From Pseudonocardia sulfidoxydans NBRC 16205 (GTDB taxonomy: Bacteria; Actinomycetota; Actinomycetes; Mycobacteriales; Pseudonocardiaceae), in the NCBI RefSeq assembly GCF_007989085.1, contig NZ_BJVJ01000052.1:1-43721 (forward strand): a stretch of DNA of 43,721 nt, written 5' to 3'. Each line of letters begins with the position of its first letter. Within the stretch, counting starts at the first letter, position 1. The notes under the pieces were generated by a model. It did not search any database and was not told the DNA's origin. It was given only the letters and a program-made list of their open reading frames with translations. Position numbers and translations under genes: made by a program. This document shows positions 7,921 through 16,487 of this stretch, one piece after another.

Positions 7921-8049
7921 CGAACGAACGGCACAGTCGCGCAACTGAATTGCGCCAGCGGGCCGTTCGTTCGCTGTGGCGGGCCGGGGCCCGGTTGCAC
8001 GAACGGCACAGTGGTGCCACTGAGTTGCGCGACTGTGCCGTTCGTGCAA
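7921..8049. repeat. Two family C palindromes at a convergent junction
   Basis: Copy 1 (7921-7973) has perfect 12-bp arms CGAACGAACGGC/GCCGTTCGTTCG around an inner GCGCAA/TTGCGC hairpin. Copy 2 (7995-8049) has perfect 18-bp arms TTGCACGAACGGCACAGT/ACTGTGCCGTTCGTGCAA. They fill the gap between the DUF1707 gene and the leftward PHP gene and could end transcription from both sides. Confidence 0.85.
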
Positions 8050-8069
8050 TTCGCCGAGCCGGGCCCCGG

Positions 8070-9092
8070 CTACGCGTGGGCGGCCAGCAGGGCGTCGGCG
8101 GTCCAGGTGTTGCGGACCGTCCCCGGGTCGACGCCGCACGCCACCGCGCGGGTGACGCCGTTGTCGAGCCAGTCGAGCTGGCCGGGGGCGTGGGCGTCGG
8201 TGTCGATCGTGAACTCGCAGCCCGCCTCCACCGCGAGGCGCAGCAGCCGCTTGGGCGGGTCGAGCCGCTCGGGCCGCGAGTTGATCTCCACGGCCACCCC
8301 GTTCTCGGCGCACGCGGCGAACACCGACGGGGCGTCGAACTCCGACTCGGGACGCTTGCGCCGCCCCGTCACCATCCGGCCGGTGCAGTGCCCGAGCACG
8401 TCGACGAGCGGGTTGGCGACGGCGGCGAGCATCCGTGCGGTCATCTCCGGTTTCGCCATCCGCAGCTTGGAGTGCACGCTCGCGACGACGACGTCGAGCC
8501 GGTCGAGGAGGTCGGCGTCCTGGTCGAGGGCGCCGTCGTCGAGGATGTCGACCTCGATCCCGGTGAGCACCCGGAACCGGCCGTCGAGGGCCTGGTTGAG
8601 GGCGGCGATCTGGTCGAGCTGGGCCCGCAGCCGGTCGGCGGACAGCCCGTTGGCGACGGTGAGCCGCGGCGAGTGGTCGGTGATGACGAGGTAGTCGTGG
8701 CCGAGGTCGATCGCGGTCTCGACCATCTCGGCGAGCGGCGACCCGCCGTCGGAGGCGTCGGTGTGGGAGTGGCAGTCGCCGCGCAGCGCCTCGCGCAGGG
8801 TGGCGGCGGCCTCGTCGAGCGGGGTGTCCTCGGTGGCGCGCAGCCGTCGCAGGTAGACGGGTTCCTCGCCGGTGAGCGACTCCTCGACGCAGCGGGCCGT
8901 CACCTCGCCCACGCCCTTCAGCCGGACGAGCTCGCCCGACCCGGCGAGCTGCGCCAGCTCGTCGACGGTCTTGCGTCGCAGCACCGACGCCGCCCCACGG
9001 AATGCACGCACCCGATAGGTGGACTCGTGGGCGCGTTCCAGCAGGAACGCGATGCGGCGCAGGTCGGCGACGGGGTCGCGGGGCTCGCTCAC
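8070..9092 (-). CDS. PHP-domain metallophosphoesterase with helix-hairpin-helix
   Basis: A 340-residue protein from GTG. The N-terminal ~100 residues contain a helix-hairpin-helix (ELVRLKGVGEVTARCVEESL) like the 8-kDa region of DNA polymerase X. Residues ~105-340 are a PHP domain with its metal-binding motifs in order: CHSHTDAS, ITDHS, GIEVDIL, ASVHSK, LGHCTGR, EINSRPERLDPP and TIDTDAH. This matches the PHP half of bacterial PolX, but the nucleotidyltransferase palm between the two parts is missing, so it is not a polymerase. A 3'-5' exonuclease or phosphoesterase role in repair is plausible by family. It is 25 bp downstream of the CHAD gene. Confidence 0.82.
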   Translation of the reverse strand: MSEPRDPVADLRRIAFLLERAHESTYRVRAFRGAASVLRRKTVDELAQLAGSGELVRLKGVGEVTARCVEESLTGEEPVYLRRLRATEDTPLDEAAATLREALRGDCHSHTDASDGGSPLAEMVETAIDLGHDYLVITDHSPRLTVANGLSADRLRAQLDQIAALNQALDGRFRVLTGIEVDILDDGALDQDADLLDRLDVVVASVHSKLRMAKPEMTARMLAAVANPLVDVLGHCTGRMVTGRRKRPESEFDAPSVFAACAENGVAVEINSRPERLDPPKRLLRLAVEAGCEFTIDTDAHAPGQLDWLDNGVTRAVACGVDPGTVRNTWTADALLAAHA

Positions 9093-9117
9093 GTCGGCGA
9101 TTGTCGTCGGTGGCCGG

Positions 9118-10662
9118 TCACCGCAGCCAGCGGCGTGCCTTCTTCGCCCACGCGACGTCCCAGAGCCCGGGCAGCCGGGACTCGACGAGCGCGGCCATCG
9201 CCCGGTCGTGGCCGTGCAGGACACCGAAGGTGAACCCGTTGTCGCCGGCCGCGTGGCCCTGGGCACCGAGCTCACGCAGCGCCTCGCGGGACACGACGGA
9301 GTCCTGGTGCTCCCCGAGTGCGGTCTGCATCCCCTTGAGGCCCTTGCGGAACGCCTTGACCTGTTTCTTCGACACGGCGGGCGCGGCGAGCTCCGTGGCG
9401 TAGCGCATCCGCTTGGCGTCCTTGCGGACGCGGTGGATCGCGTCGTCGGTGGGCTCGTCCTCCATGACCGCGACGGCCTTCTCCAGCCGGCGCGCCGTCT
9501 TCCCGGCGACCTTCGGCAGTTCCTTCTCCGCGGGCTTGCCCGCCCGCGCCGAGAGCGGCGGATCGGCGAGGAGGTCGTCGAGCGCGGTGCGCAGCCGGGC
9601 GTAGCGGTCGCCGTCGAGCTCGGCGAGGACGGCGGCGCGGGCCTCGGCCTCGATCCGGGCGAAGTGCCGGGTGACCTGGGCCTGCACGGGGCCCAACACG
9701 AGGCCGGGGTCGAGTCCCGCGATCCCGGCGCTGATCCGCTCGCGCAGCACCTCGGCGTCACGGGCGGGGGCGAGGGTGCGGCCGAGCTCGCGCAGCTCGT
9801 CGACGAGCGGGTCGGTGCGTTCGCGGTCGACCAGCGGGCGGTAGGCCTGCAGGGCACTGCGCAGCCGCCGGGACGCGACACGCATCTGGTGGACGGCGTC
9901 GGGCTCGTCGCGACGGACCCGGATGTCCTGCGCCGCAAGGGCGTCGACCTGGGCGGCGAGGTAGTCGACCAGCACCCGCCCGGCGGTGCCCTTCTTCCCC
10001 CGGCGCACCCGTCGCGGACGGGCGGGGGCGAGCAGCTCGTCGACGCGGTCGTCGGCGCCGGGGGCCGCGGCGACGGCGCCGACGTCACCGAGGCGTCGTT
10101 CCAGCTCCGAGGCCAGCGCCGTGCCGCGGGCGGGCGGGTGCAGCGCGAACTCCGTCCACGTGTCGACGGTCGTCGACTCCCCCAGCGTCGCCACCGACAC
10201 GTCGTCGCGGTCGAGGGCCGCCCGCGGGGTGCCGGAGGCGAGCAGCCGCGTCGTCGTGCGGACGGTGCGGACCCGGGCGACGGGCCGCAGCTCACGGTCA
10301 CGGCGCACGCCGCGGACCAGCTCGTCGAGCTCGGCGGGCGGGTCGTGCGGGTCCGCGCCCTCGACGTCGGGTACCGTCGCGGGCAGCCGGATGACGTCGT
10401 CCTCGCCGGGCAGGGTGAGCCGCCACTGCGCGTCGTCGGGACCCGTTGCGAGCTCGAGCCGGATGCCGGCCGCGGCGAGGCGGAGGTCGTCGGTGTCGTA
10501 GCGCTGCGTCTCGGTGACGACGGCAGGGTCGGGGGCCGCGGTCACTCCGCGCAGCCCGGCCAGCCGGGGGGCGCTCGTCCCGGCGGGGGCTCGGAACGTG
10601 CGGGCGGTCGACGGGACCTCGGTGGCGGGACGCATGTCGTGACGTGCCCGGTCGGAGGACAT
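9118..10662 (-). CDS. CYTH and CHAD domain protein
   Basis: A 514-residue two-domain protein; the ATG is preceded by AAGGTGGTGGG. The N-terminal half (about 20-190) is a CYTH (triphosphate tunnel) domain: YDTDDLRLAAAGIRLEL is the usual 'YfDT.dl.L...g..LR' motif, and later strands are present. The opening ExExK motif is not recognisable (EVPSTARTF in its place), so catalysis is doubtful. The C-terminal half (about 215-514) is a CHAD domain with its two His-centred helices VHQMRVASRRLRSAL and IHRVRKDAKRMRYAT, rich in Lys/Arg. CHAD domains bind inorganic polyphosphate, and fused CYTH-CHAD proteins are frequent in actinobacteria. The start is 1 bp from the stop of the flavin oxidase gene, indicating one transcript. 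Confidence 0.85.
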   Translation of the reverse strand: MSSDRARHDMRPATEVPSTARTFRAPAGTSAPRLAGLRGVTAAPDPAVVTETQRYDTDDLRLAAAGIRLELATGPDDAQWRLTLPGEDDVIRLPATVPDVEGADPHDPPAELDELVRGVRRDRELRPVARVRTVRTTTRLLASGTPRAALDRDDVSVATLGESTTVDTWTEFALHPPARGTALASELERRLGDVGAVAAAPGADDRVDELLAPARPRRVRRGKKGTAGRVLVDYLAAQVDALAAQDIRVRRDEPDAVHQMRVASRRLRSALQAYRPLVDRERTDPLVDELRELGRTLAPARDAEVLRERISAGIAGLDPGLVLGPVQAQVTRHFARIEAEARAAVLAELDGDRYARLRTALDDLLADPPLSARAGKPAEKELPKVAGKTARRLEKAVAVMEDEPTDDAIHRVRKDAKRMRYATELAAPAVSKKQVKAFRKGLKGMQTALGEHQDSVVSREALRELGAQGHAAGDNGFTFGVLHGHDRAMAALVESRLPGLWDVAWAKKARRWLR

Positions 10663-10663
10663 C

Positions 10664-12133
10664 TCAACCCACCACCTTGCCGGGGTTGAGGATCCCCAGC
10701 GGGTCGAGCGCCGCCTTGATCGCCCGCTGCATCGACAGCACCTGCGGCGACTGCTCGCGGCGCATCCCGGCACGCTTGAGCAGGCCGACGCCGTGCTCAC
10801 CGGTCACCGTCCCTCCGCGCGCGATCGCGGCGTCGATGATCTCCTCGAACGCCGACTGCGCGCGGCGGCGGGCGTCCACGTCGTGGCGGTCGACGATGAT
10901 CAGTGGGTGCAGGTTGCCGTCGCCGGCGTGCGCGACGGTGGCGATGAACGTGGTGTGCCGCTCCCCGATGCGTTCGACCTCGGCGAGCATGTCGGCCAGC
11001 TTCTGCCGGGGCAGGCACACGTCCTCGGTGAGGACGGCGTCGGCGCGCTGCTCGAGCGCCGGGTACACCATCCGGCGGGCCTCGAAGAGGGCGTCGGCCT
11101 CGACGGCGTCGGTCGAGATCATGGCGTCCTTCGCCCCGCACGCCTCGAACGCGGCGAGGATGCCCTCGGCCTCGGCGGTCGCGGCCGGCTCGGGAAGGTC
11201 GGTCTGGGCGAGCAACAGCGCCGCGGCGTTCTCGGGCAGGCCGGCGTTGCGCCACTCGTTGACCGCCCGCAGGCTGTGCCGGTCGATCAGCTCGAACACC
11301 GCCGGCTGCAGACCGGCCGCGGTGACGGCCGCGACCGCGGCACCGGTGTCGGCGAGCGAGTCGAAGAAGCCGACGACGGTGCGCGGCGGCGTCGTCCGCA
11401 GCGGTCGCAGCCGGACGGTGACCTCGGTAATCACGCCGAGGGTCCCCTCGGAGCCGACCATCAGCCCGGCGAGGTCGTAGCCGACGACGCCCTTGGCCGT
11501 CCGCCGGCCCACCCGCACGATCTCGCCCGCCGCGGTGACGACCTCCAGGGCCAGCACGTAGTCGCGGGTCACGCCGTACTTCACACAGCACAGCCCACCC
11601 GCGTTGGTGGCGACGTTGCCGCCGATCGTCGACCACGGCGCGCTCGCCGGGTCCGGCGGGTACCAGAGGTCCTGCGCGGCGGCCGCCGCCCGCAGGTGGT
11701 CGTTCACCACGCCGGGCTGCACGACCGCCAGCCGCTCCCCCGGGTCGATCTCGACGATGTCGTTCATCCGCTCCAGGCTCAGCACCAGGCAGCCGTCGAC
11801 GGCGTTCGCGCCACCCGACAGGCCCGTCCCCGCCCCGCGCGGGACGACGGCGACGTGATGGCGCGCGCAGCTGCGCACCACCGCGGCGACCTCGTCGGTG
11901 GTGCGGGGACGGACCACCGCGACCGGCGTGCCGTACTCGGCCCACTCCGCCTCGTCGTGGACGTAGGGGCCGATCGTGTCGGGATCGGTCAGCAGCCGGT
12001 CCGCGGGCAGCGCGGCGCGCAGCTCCGCGAGTACCGCCTCGGCGGCGGGGTCCGCGTCGAGCGTCGCCAGCCGGGCGGGCCGGTCGTCACCGAAGGGACG
12101 GTCCAGCGGCGACACGGGCTCGGCGGTCTCCAT
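10664..12133 (-). CDS. FAD-linked oxidase, GlcD/D-lactate dehydrogenase type
   Basis: A 489-residue flavoprotein of usual length. The FAD-binding (PCMH/VAO) domain covers about 45-225: VVPRGAGTGLSGGANA for pyrophosphate binding, PPDPASAPWSTIGGNVATNAGG and YGVTRDYVLALEVV, then GSEGTLGVITEVTVRLRP. The C-terminal FAD-oxidase domain includes the metal/substrate His region VAHAGDGNLHP and the GEHGVGLLK motif. Members oxidise D-2-hydroxy acids such as glycolate or D-lactate to 2-oxo acids, passing electrons to quinone or a partner protein. No GlcE/GlcF partners are present. The neighbouring genes (renalase-like flavoprotein upstream, CHAD protein downstream) give no pathway hint. Confidence 0.88.
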   Translation of the reverse strand: METAEPVSPLDRPFGDDRPARLATLDADPAAEAVLAELRAALPADRLLTDPDTIGPYVHDEAEWAEYGTPVAVVRPRTTDEVAAVVRSCARHHVAVVPRGAGTGLSGGANAVDGCLVLSLERMNDIVEIDPGERLAVVQPGVVNDHLRAAAAAQDLWYPPDPASAPWSTIGGNVATNAGGLCCVKYGVTRDYVLALEVVTAAGEIVRVGRRTAKGVVGYDLAGLMVGSEGTLGVITEVTVRLRPLRTTPPRTVVGFFDSLADTGAAVAAVTAAGLQPAVFELIDRHSLRAVNEWRNAGLPENAAALLLAQTDLPEPAATAEAEGILAAFEACGAKDAMISTDAVEADALFEARRMVYPALEQRADAVLTEDVCLPRQKLADMLAEVERIGERHTTFIATVAHAGDGNLHPLIIVDRHDVDARRRAQSAFEEIIDAAIARGGTVTGEHGVGLLKRAGMRREQSPQVLSMQRAIKAALDPLGILNPGKVVG

Positions 12134-12142
12134 GCCCCGACG

Positions 12143-13087
12143 CTACGACGCCCGGTGCCGCCGGGCCAGCTCCCGGCCCAGCAGCGTCCCCGACCGCCAC
12201 GCCGTCTCGATCCGCGGGCTCCCCCACCCGTCGCCTGCCAGCGCGACGCCGTCGCCAGCCAGCAGGAACGGCACGTCCCGGTCGTCCTCCGGCGCGGCGT
12301 AGCGCCAGCGGTAGGCGCGCGTCCACACCGGCTCGGCGCGCACGTCGAGCAGCTCCGACACCGCGGCGAGCACCTCCGGGATCGCGCCATCCGGGTCGGC
12401 GTCGTACGTGCGGGCCACCTCGGAGGTCGTGTGCGCCACCAGGACGGGGGCCGCGTCACCGCGGCGGGCACCGTCGTCGGCCACCATCGAGACGACCGGA
12501 TGACCGTTGACGAACGCCGCGGGCAGCGGCGCCCAGGACCGCGTCGCGAACCCTGCCGCCACCGCCACCACCGGGCGCCAGCGGCGTCCCGCCGCCGCGG
12601 CGTGCGCCGCCAGGGCAGGGTCGAGGACGCGCACCGCCTGCGGGTCGGGCATCGCGAGGACGACGGTGCCGGCAGGCTCCCCGTCGACGGTCGGCCCCGG
12701 GCGGACGTGGCGCACCTGGTGGCCGAGCTCCACGGGAAGCCCGCACGCCAGGTCCTCGACGAGGCTGCGCAGCCCCTGCGGCGCCGACCACCGCATCGGG
12801 CCGGGCGAGCGGCCCGGCCCGTCGCCGCTCAGCACCGCCAGCTCCGGCGTCCACGGCCGGGCCAGGCCCGCGGTGCGCCAGCCGGCGACGACCTCGGCGA
12901 ACTCCGGGTCGCGCACGGTGAAGTAGGCGGCGCCGGTGTCGACCGCCCGCCCGTCGACGGTGCGGGTGGCCATCCGGCCGCCGACGTGGTCGGCGCGGTC
13001 GAGCACGCGCACCTCGACACCCGCTGCCACCAGCTCGGTGGCGCAGGCGATCCCGGCCAGCCCGGCCCCGACGACCACTACGGACAT
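12143..13087 (-). CDS. Renalase-like NAD(P)/FAD-dependent oxidoreductase
   Basis: A 314-residue FAD-binding protein beginning with the dinucleotide motif VVVVGAGLAGIACATEL, followed by the RxGGR-type motif HVGGRMATR. It has the AAYFTVRD segment characteristic of the renalase group (COG3380) and a C-terminal FAD-contacting LLAGDGVALAGDGWGSPRIETAWRSG segment. Bacterial renalases oxidise isomeric dihydro forms of NAD(P)H, a repair reaction; this is the best functional guess. It is the first gene of a leftward series (renalase, GlcD-like, CHAD, PHP) with gaps of 9, 1 and 25 bp. The 246 bp upstream hold two tandem family B palindromes. Confidence 0.8.
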   Translation of the reverse strand: MSVVVVGAGLAGIACATELVAAGVEVRVLDRADHVGGRMATRTVDGRAVDTGAAYFTVRDPEFAEVVAGWRTAGLARPWTPELAVLSGDGPGRSPGPMRWSAPQGLRSLVEDLACGLPVELGHQVRHVRPGPTVDGEPAGTVVLAMPDPQAVRVLDPALAAHAAAAGRRWRPVVAVAAGFATRSWAPLPAAFVNGHPVVSMVADDGARRGDAAPVLVAHTTSEVARTYDADPDGAIPEVLAAVSELLDVRAEPVWTRAYRWRYAAPEDDRDVPFLLAGDGVALAGDGWGSPRIETAWRSGTLLGRELARRHRAS

Positions 13088-13214
13088 GACCAGGTCACCC
13101 TAACCCCGGCGAGAATCGGCTGACGATCACCGGCGGGGTTCCCGGCCGACGAGAGGTCGGCCCTGCGCGGGGATCGGTACCTGCGCGCGGTGTTGGGTGC
13201 CGACCGCACAGACC

Positions 13215-13330
13215 GCGCGCAACCTCACTGCTGCGTTCCGGCCGTCGGACGACCGTGAGGTTGCGCCCGACAAACCGCGCGCAACCTCACTGCTCTTCCG
13301 GCGCCGCGAGACGACCGTGAGGTTGCGCCC
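13215..13330. repeat. Two tandem family B palindromic units
   Basis: Units at 13215-13268 and 13277-13330, each 54 bp, start 62 bp apart. Each runs from GCGCGCAACCTCAC to GTGAGGTTGCGCCC; the central ~26 bp differ more. The second ends 3 bp before the menC stop codon. Arms pair except at the outermost bases. The rest of the 246-bp gap (13088-13333) shows nothing else I can support. Confidence 0.82.
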
Positions 13331-13333
13331 GGA

Positions 13334-14278
13334 CTACGGGACGAGCGACGAAACCCGGGCCAGGCGGGCACCCCACCAAGCGGCGCGGTCGCCGTCGGCG
13401 GCGAGGGCGCAGCGACGCACCGGGTCGGGGGCCCGGCGCAGCACCGGGAGCATCCCGTCGACCGGCCGCAGCGGCGCGTCGACGACGTCCTCACGCAGCA
13501 GCGCGACCGTCCCCAGCCCGCAGGCGAACTCCAGCTCCGGCAGCGCCGCGGCCAGCGCGATCTCCGCGGCCAGCCCGACGCTCGTCTCCAACGCCGAGGA
13601 CACGACGCACGGCAGCCCGCACGCCTCCGCGACCGCGAGCGCCCGGCGCACCCCGCCCAGCGGCGCGACCTTGAGGATCGCGACGTCGGCGGCCTCGGTG
13701 ACGTCGACGGCGAGGGGGTCGTCGGCGCGGCGGATGGCCTCGTCGGCGGCGATGCGGACGTCGACACGCGTGCGGACCGCGACCAGCTCCTCGACGGTGA
13801 CGCAGGGCTGCTCGACGTACTGCAGCCCACCGGCGGCGCGGTCGAGGGCGCGGATCGCGGCGACGGCCTCGTCGACGTCCCAGCGGGCGTTGGCGTCGAC
13901 CCGGATCGCCCCGCCGGGGCCGAGGGCGTCGCGGACGGCGGCGACGCGGTCGAGGTCGGCGGGCAGCGAGCCGGGCTCGTCGGCGACCTTGACCTTGGCG
14001 GTCGTGCACCCGGAGTCCCGCACCATCTCCTGGGCGCGGAGAGGGTCGACGGCGGGGACGATGCAGTTGACCGGGATGCTCACCCGCACCGGCGCCGGCC
14101 ACCCCACAGAAGCCGCCTCCAGCGCCGCGGCGAGCCAGGACGCGGCCTCGGCGTCGTCGTACTCGGGGAACGGGCAGAACTCGCCCCAGCCGGCGGGCCC
14201 CTCGACGAGCATCCCCTCGCGGACGGTGATGCCGCGGAACCGCGTCGTCATGGGGATCGAGTAGGTGAAGGCCCGCAC
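13334..14278 (-). CDS. menC: o-Succinylbenzoate synthase
   Basis: A 314-residue enolase-superfamily protein of the actinobacterial MenC type. All active-site residues of the family are visible: the KxK pair Lys95/Lys97 (AKVKV), metal ligands Asp128 (RVDAN), Glu156 (YVEQP) and Asp179 (AADEAI), and Lys203 (ILKVAP). It dehydrates SHCHC to o-succinylbenzoate in menaquinone synthesis. The GTG start keeps the first strand before the conserved TTRFRGI segment; the ATG nine codons later would delete it. No other men gene is in the window. The superfamily also contains N-acylamino-acid racemases, but sequence pattern and length favour OSBS. Confidence 0.85.
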   Translation of the reverse strand: MRAFTYSIPMTTRFRGITVREGMLVEGPAGWGEFCPFPEYDDAEAASWLAAALEAASVGWPAPVRVSIPVNCIVPAVDPLRAQEMVRDSGCTTAKVKVADEPGSLPADLDRVAAVRDALGPGGAIRVDANARWDVDEAVAAIRALDRAAGGLQYVEQPCVTVEELVAVRTRVDVRIAADEAIRRADDPLAVDVTEAADVAILKVAPLGGVRRALAVAEACGLPCVVSSALETSVGLAAEIALAAALPELEFACGLGTVALLREDVVDAPLRPVDGMLPVLRRAPDPVRRCALAADGDRAAWWGARLARVSSLVP

Positions 14279-14294
14279 GGTCAGACGGTACGTC

Positions 14295-15779
14295 TCAGAT
14301 CAGGACGTGGTCTGCGGGGTCGATACGACGGGTGCGGCGGCGGTAGGTGAAGGTCGCGCCCGGCCAGAGGGTGCGGTTGCGGCCGTGCTCGTCGAGGTAC
14401 CAGCTGTTGCAGCCGCCCTGGCTCCACACGGCCTTCTCGAGCTTGGCCTGGACCTCGGTGTTGAAGTCGTCCTGGCGTTCGCGGACGGTGTCGATGGCGG
14501 TGGCCCGGTGCCTGTCGACGGTGTCCATCGCGTCGAGGACGTAGGGGATCTGCGACTCGATCATCAGCACCATCGAGCTGTGCCCGAGCCCGGTGTTCGG
14601 GCCGGTGAGCAGGAAGAGGTTGGGGAAGCCGGCGACGGTCGTGCCGAGCAGGGCCTGCATGCCGCCACGCCAGGCGTCGCCGAGCTTGGCGCCGTCGCGA
14701 CCGGTGATCGTCATGCGGGACAGGCTGTCCGCGATGGTGAACCCGGTGCCGAACACGATGGTGTCGCAGGGGTGCTCGACGCCGTCGGCGGTGACGACGC
14801 CGGTCTCGGTGACGCGGGCGATGCCCGTCGTCTCGACGTGGACGTTGTCGCGGCGCAGGGCCGGATAGTAGTCGTTGGACAGCAGGATGCGCTTGCAGCC
14901 GATGGTGAAGTCGGGCGTGACCTTTGCCTTGAGCGCGGGGTCGTTCGCGAAGGAGCGGTCGAGGTAGGTGGTGGCGACGCGGCCGATGACCTTCATCAGC
15001 CGGGGGTTCATGAAACCCGCGACCAGCACCTCGTGCCGCCAGTAGAGGGCGGTGCGGGCGAGGCGCTGCAGCAGCGGGAAGCGCCGGTAGCGGCGCCGCG
15101 CGTCGTCGGAGATCGGCTTGTCGCCCTTGGGGAGCACCCACGGGGCGGTGCGCTGGAACAGGGTGAGCGACTCGACGTCGGGCGCGATGGCGGGCACGAA
15201 CTGGACGGCGCTGGCGCCGGTGCCGATGACGGCGACTCGCGTACCGCGCAGCTCGCGGGAGTGGTCCCACTGGGCGGAGTGGAAGGCGGTGCCGGCGAAG
15301 CGGTCGAGGCCCTCGATGTCGGGGATCGCGGGGTCGTGCAGGGCGCCGGTGCCGAAGACGACGAAGCGGGCGCGGATCGTGGAGCCGTCGGCGAGACGGA
15401 CGTCCCACCCCGTCCCGTCCCATTCGGCACCGGTGACGTGGGCGCCGTAGCGGATGCGGTCGCGCAGCCGGTAGTGGTCGGCGACGTCCTCGAGGTAGGC
15501 GCGGATCTCGGGCTGGCGCGCGAAGGTGCGGGTCCAGGCCGGGTTCTGCCGGAAGCTGAAGGAATAGAGGTGCGACTCGACGTCGCAGGCGCAGCCCGGG
15601 TACTCGTTGTCGCGCCAGGTGCCGCCGAGGGTGTCGCCCTTCTCGAGGATCAGCCAGTCGCGCCGGCCGGCCTCGTCGAGCTTGACGGCCATGCCGAGGC
15701 CCGCGAACCCGCTGCCGACGACGGCGGTGTCCACGGTGACGATCTCCCCGGGGACGGCCGCCCCGATGCGCTCGTTCAT
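14295..15779 (-). CDS. Flavin-containing monooxygenase, Baeyer-Villiger type
   Basis: A 494-residue class B flavoprotein monooxygenase. The first Rossmann motif is VVGSGFAGLGMAVKL near residue 20, followed by LGGTWRDNEYPGCACDVESH with its typical FAD/substrate segment. The Baeyer-Villiger fingerprint FxGxxxHxxxW is present as FAGTAFHSAQWDHS with Asp in the last position, and the NADPH Rossmann motif is VAVIGTGASAVQ. Such enzymes insert oxygen into ketones or oxidise heteroatoms with NADPH and O2. The ATG (not the GTG one codon earlier) is well spaced from GAGGGGG. The gene is divergent from a TetR regulator with palindromic sites between, so it is probably repressed by it. Substrate unknown. 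Confidence 0.88.
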   Translation of the reverse strand: MNERIGAAVPGEIVTVDTAVVGSGFAGLGMAVKLDEAGRRDWLILEKGDTLGGTWRDNEYPGCACDVESHLYSFSFRQNPAWTRTFARQPEIRAYLEDVADHYRLRDRIRYGAHVTGAEWDGTGWDVRLADGSTIRARFVVFGTGALHDPAIPDIEGLDRFAGTAFHSAQWDHSRELRGTRVAVIGTGASAVQFVPAIAPDVESLTLFQRTAPWVLPKGDKPISDDARRRYRRFPLLQRLARTALYWRHEVLVAGFMNPRLMKVIGRVATTYLDRSFANDPALKAKVTPDFTIGCKRILLSNDYYPALRRDNVHVETTGIARVTETGVVTADGVEHPCDTIVFGTGFTIADSLSRMTITGRDGAKLGDAWRGGMQALLGTTVAGFPNLFLLTGPNTGLGHSSMVLMIESQIPYVLDAMDTVDRHRATAIDTVRERQDDFNTEVQAKLEKAVWSQGGCNSWYLDEHGRNRTLWPGATFTYRRRTRRIDPADHVLI

Positions 15780-15798
15780 CACTGCCCCCTCGCTGGGT

Positions 15799-15842
15799 GT
15801 TACCGCCGGTAACCTACCACGGGTAACTTAGCGGCCGGTAGG
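15799..15842. promoter_or_regulatory. Probable TetR operator sites
   Basis: GTTACCGCCGGTAAC (15799-15813) is a perfect 15-bp palindrome. A second imperfect match, CTACCACGGGTAAC, follows at 15814-15827, with a CCGGTAG half-site near 15835. These lie between the divergent monooxygenase and TetR genes, the usual place for an autoregulatory TetR operator. Confidence 0.7.
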
Positions 15843-15852
15843 GTCGACCGCC

Positions 15853-16464
15853 ATGCAGACCCGCACGCCCCGGCGCCGTGTCGCCCGCGCCGAGCGTGAG
15901 CGACAGATCCTCGACGCCGCGGTCACGGTGTTCTCCGGACGTGGGTACCAGAACGCGTCGATGGACGCCGTCGCCGAGGTCGTCGGCGTCACCAAACCCG
16001 TGCTGTACAGCCATTTCGGCTCCAAGGAAGGCCTGCTGCTCGCCTGCGTCGCACGGGTGCGCACCGAGCTGCTCGAGGTCACCTCCGCCGCCGCGGCCGC
16101 CGCCGACGGACCCGAGGACATGCTGCGCCGAGGCACCCTCGCCTTCTTCTCCTACCTCGACGCCCAGAAACCGTCGTGGTCGCTGCTCTACACCGAGGCG
16201 TCGGTGTCGCCGGCCGCCGCGGCCGCACTCGAGGAGATCCGCGCCCAGCAGACCGACTTCATCGCCGGACTGCTCGCCGCCCAGGCCCCCGACGCCGCGC
16301 CACAACGGCTCGCCGGGTGGGCGCACGTCATCGTCGGCGCGTGCGAGCGGCTCGCCCTGTGGCGCGGATCCACGCCCGACTGTGAACCCCGCACGAGCGC
16401 CGCCGACGCCACCGAACACCTCATGGATCTCGTCTGGACGGGGCTCGCGCACCAGCGCTCGTAG
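15853..16464 (+). CDS. TetR-family transcriptional regulator
   Basis: A 203-residue TetR regulator. The N-terminal helix-turn-helix covers about residues 15-62: RQILDAAVTVFSGRGYQNASMDAVAEVVGVTKPVLYSHFGSKEGLL contains the conserved recognition helix and 'YxhFxsKe' ending. The C-terminal ligand domain is all helical and unassigned. It is divergent from the Baeyer-Villiger monooxygenase across a 73-bp gap with a perfect palindrome, so it most likely represses that gene and itself, with a ketone or other lipophilic substrate as inducer (inference). Confidence 0.88.
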   Translation: MQTRTPRRRVARAERERQILDAAVTVFSGRGYQNASMDAVAEVVGVTKPVLYSHFGSKEGLLLACVARVRTELLEVTSAAAAAADGPEDMLRRGTLAFFSYLDAQKPSWSLLYTEASVSPAAAAALEEIRAQQTDFIAGLLAAQAPDAAPQRLAGWAHVIVGACERLALWRGSTPDCEPRTSAADATEHLMDLVWTGLAHQRS

Positions 16465-16487
16465 CCCGCTCGGCAGAATGTCCGACG

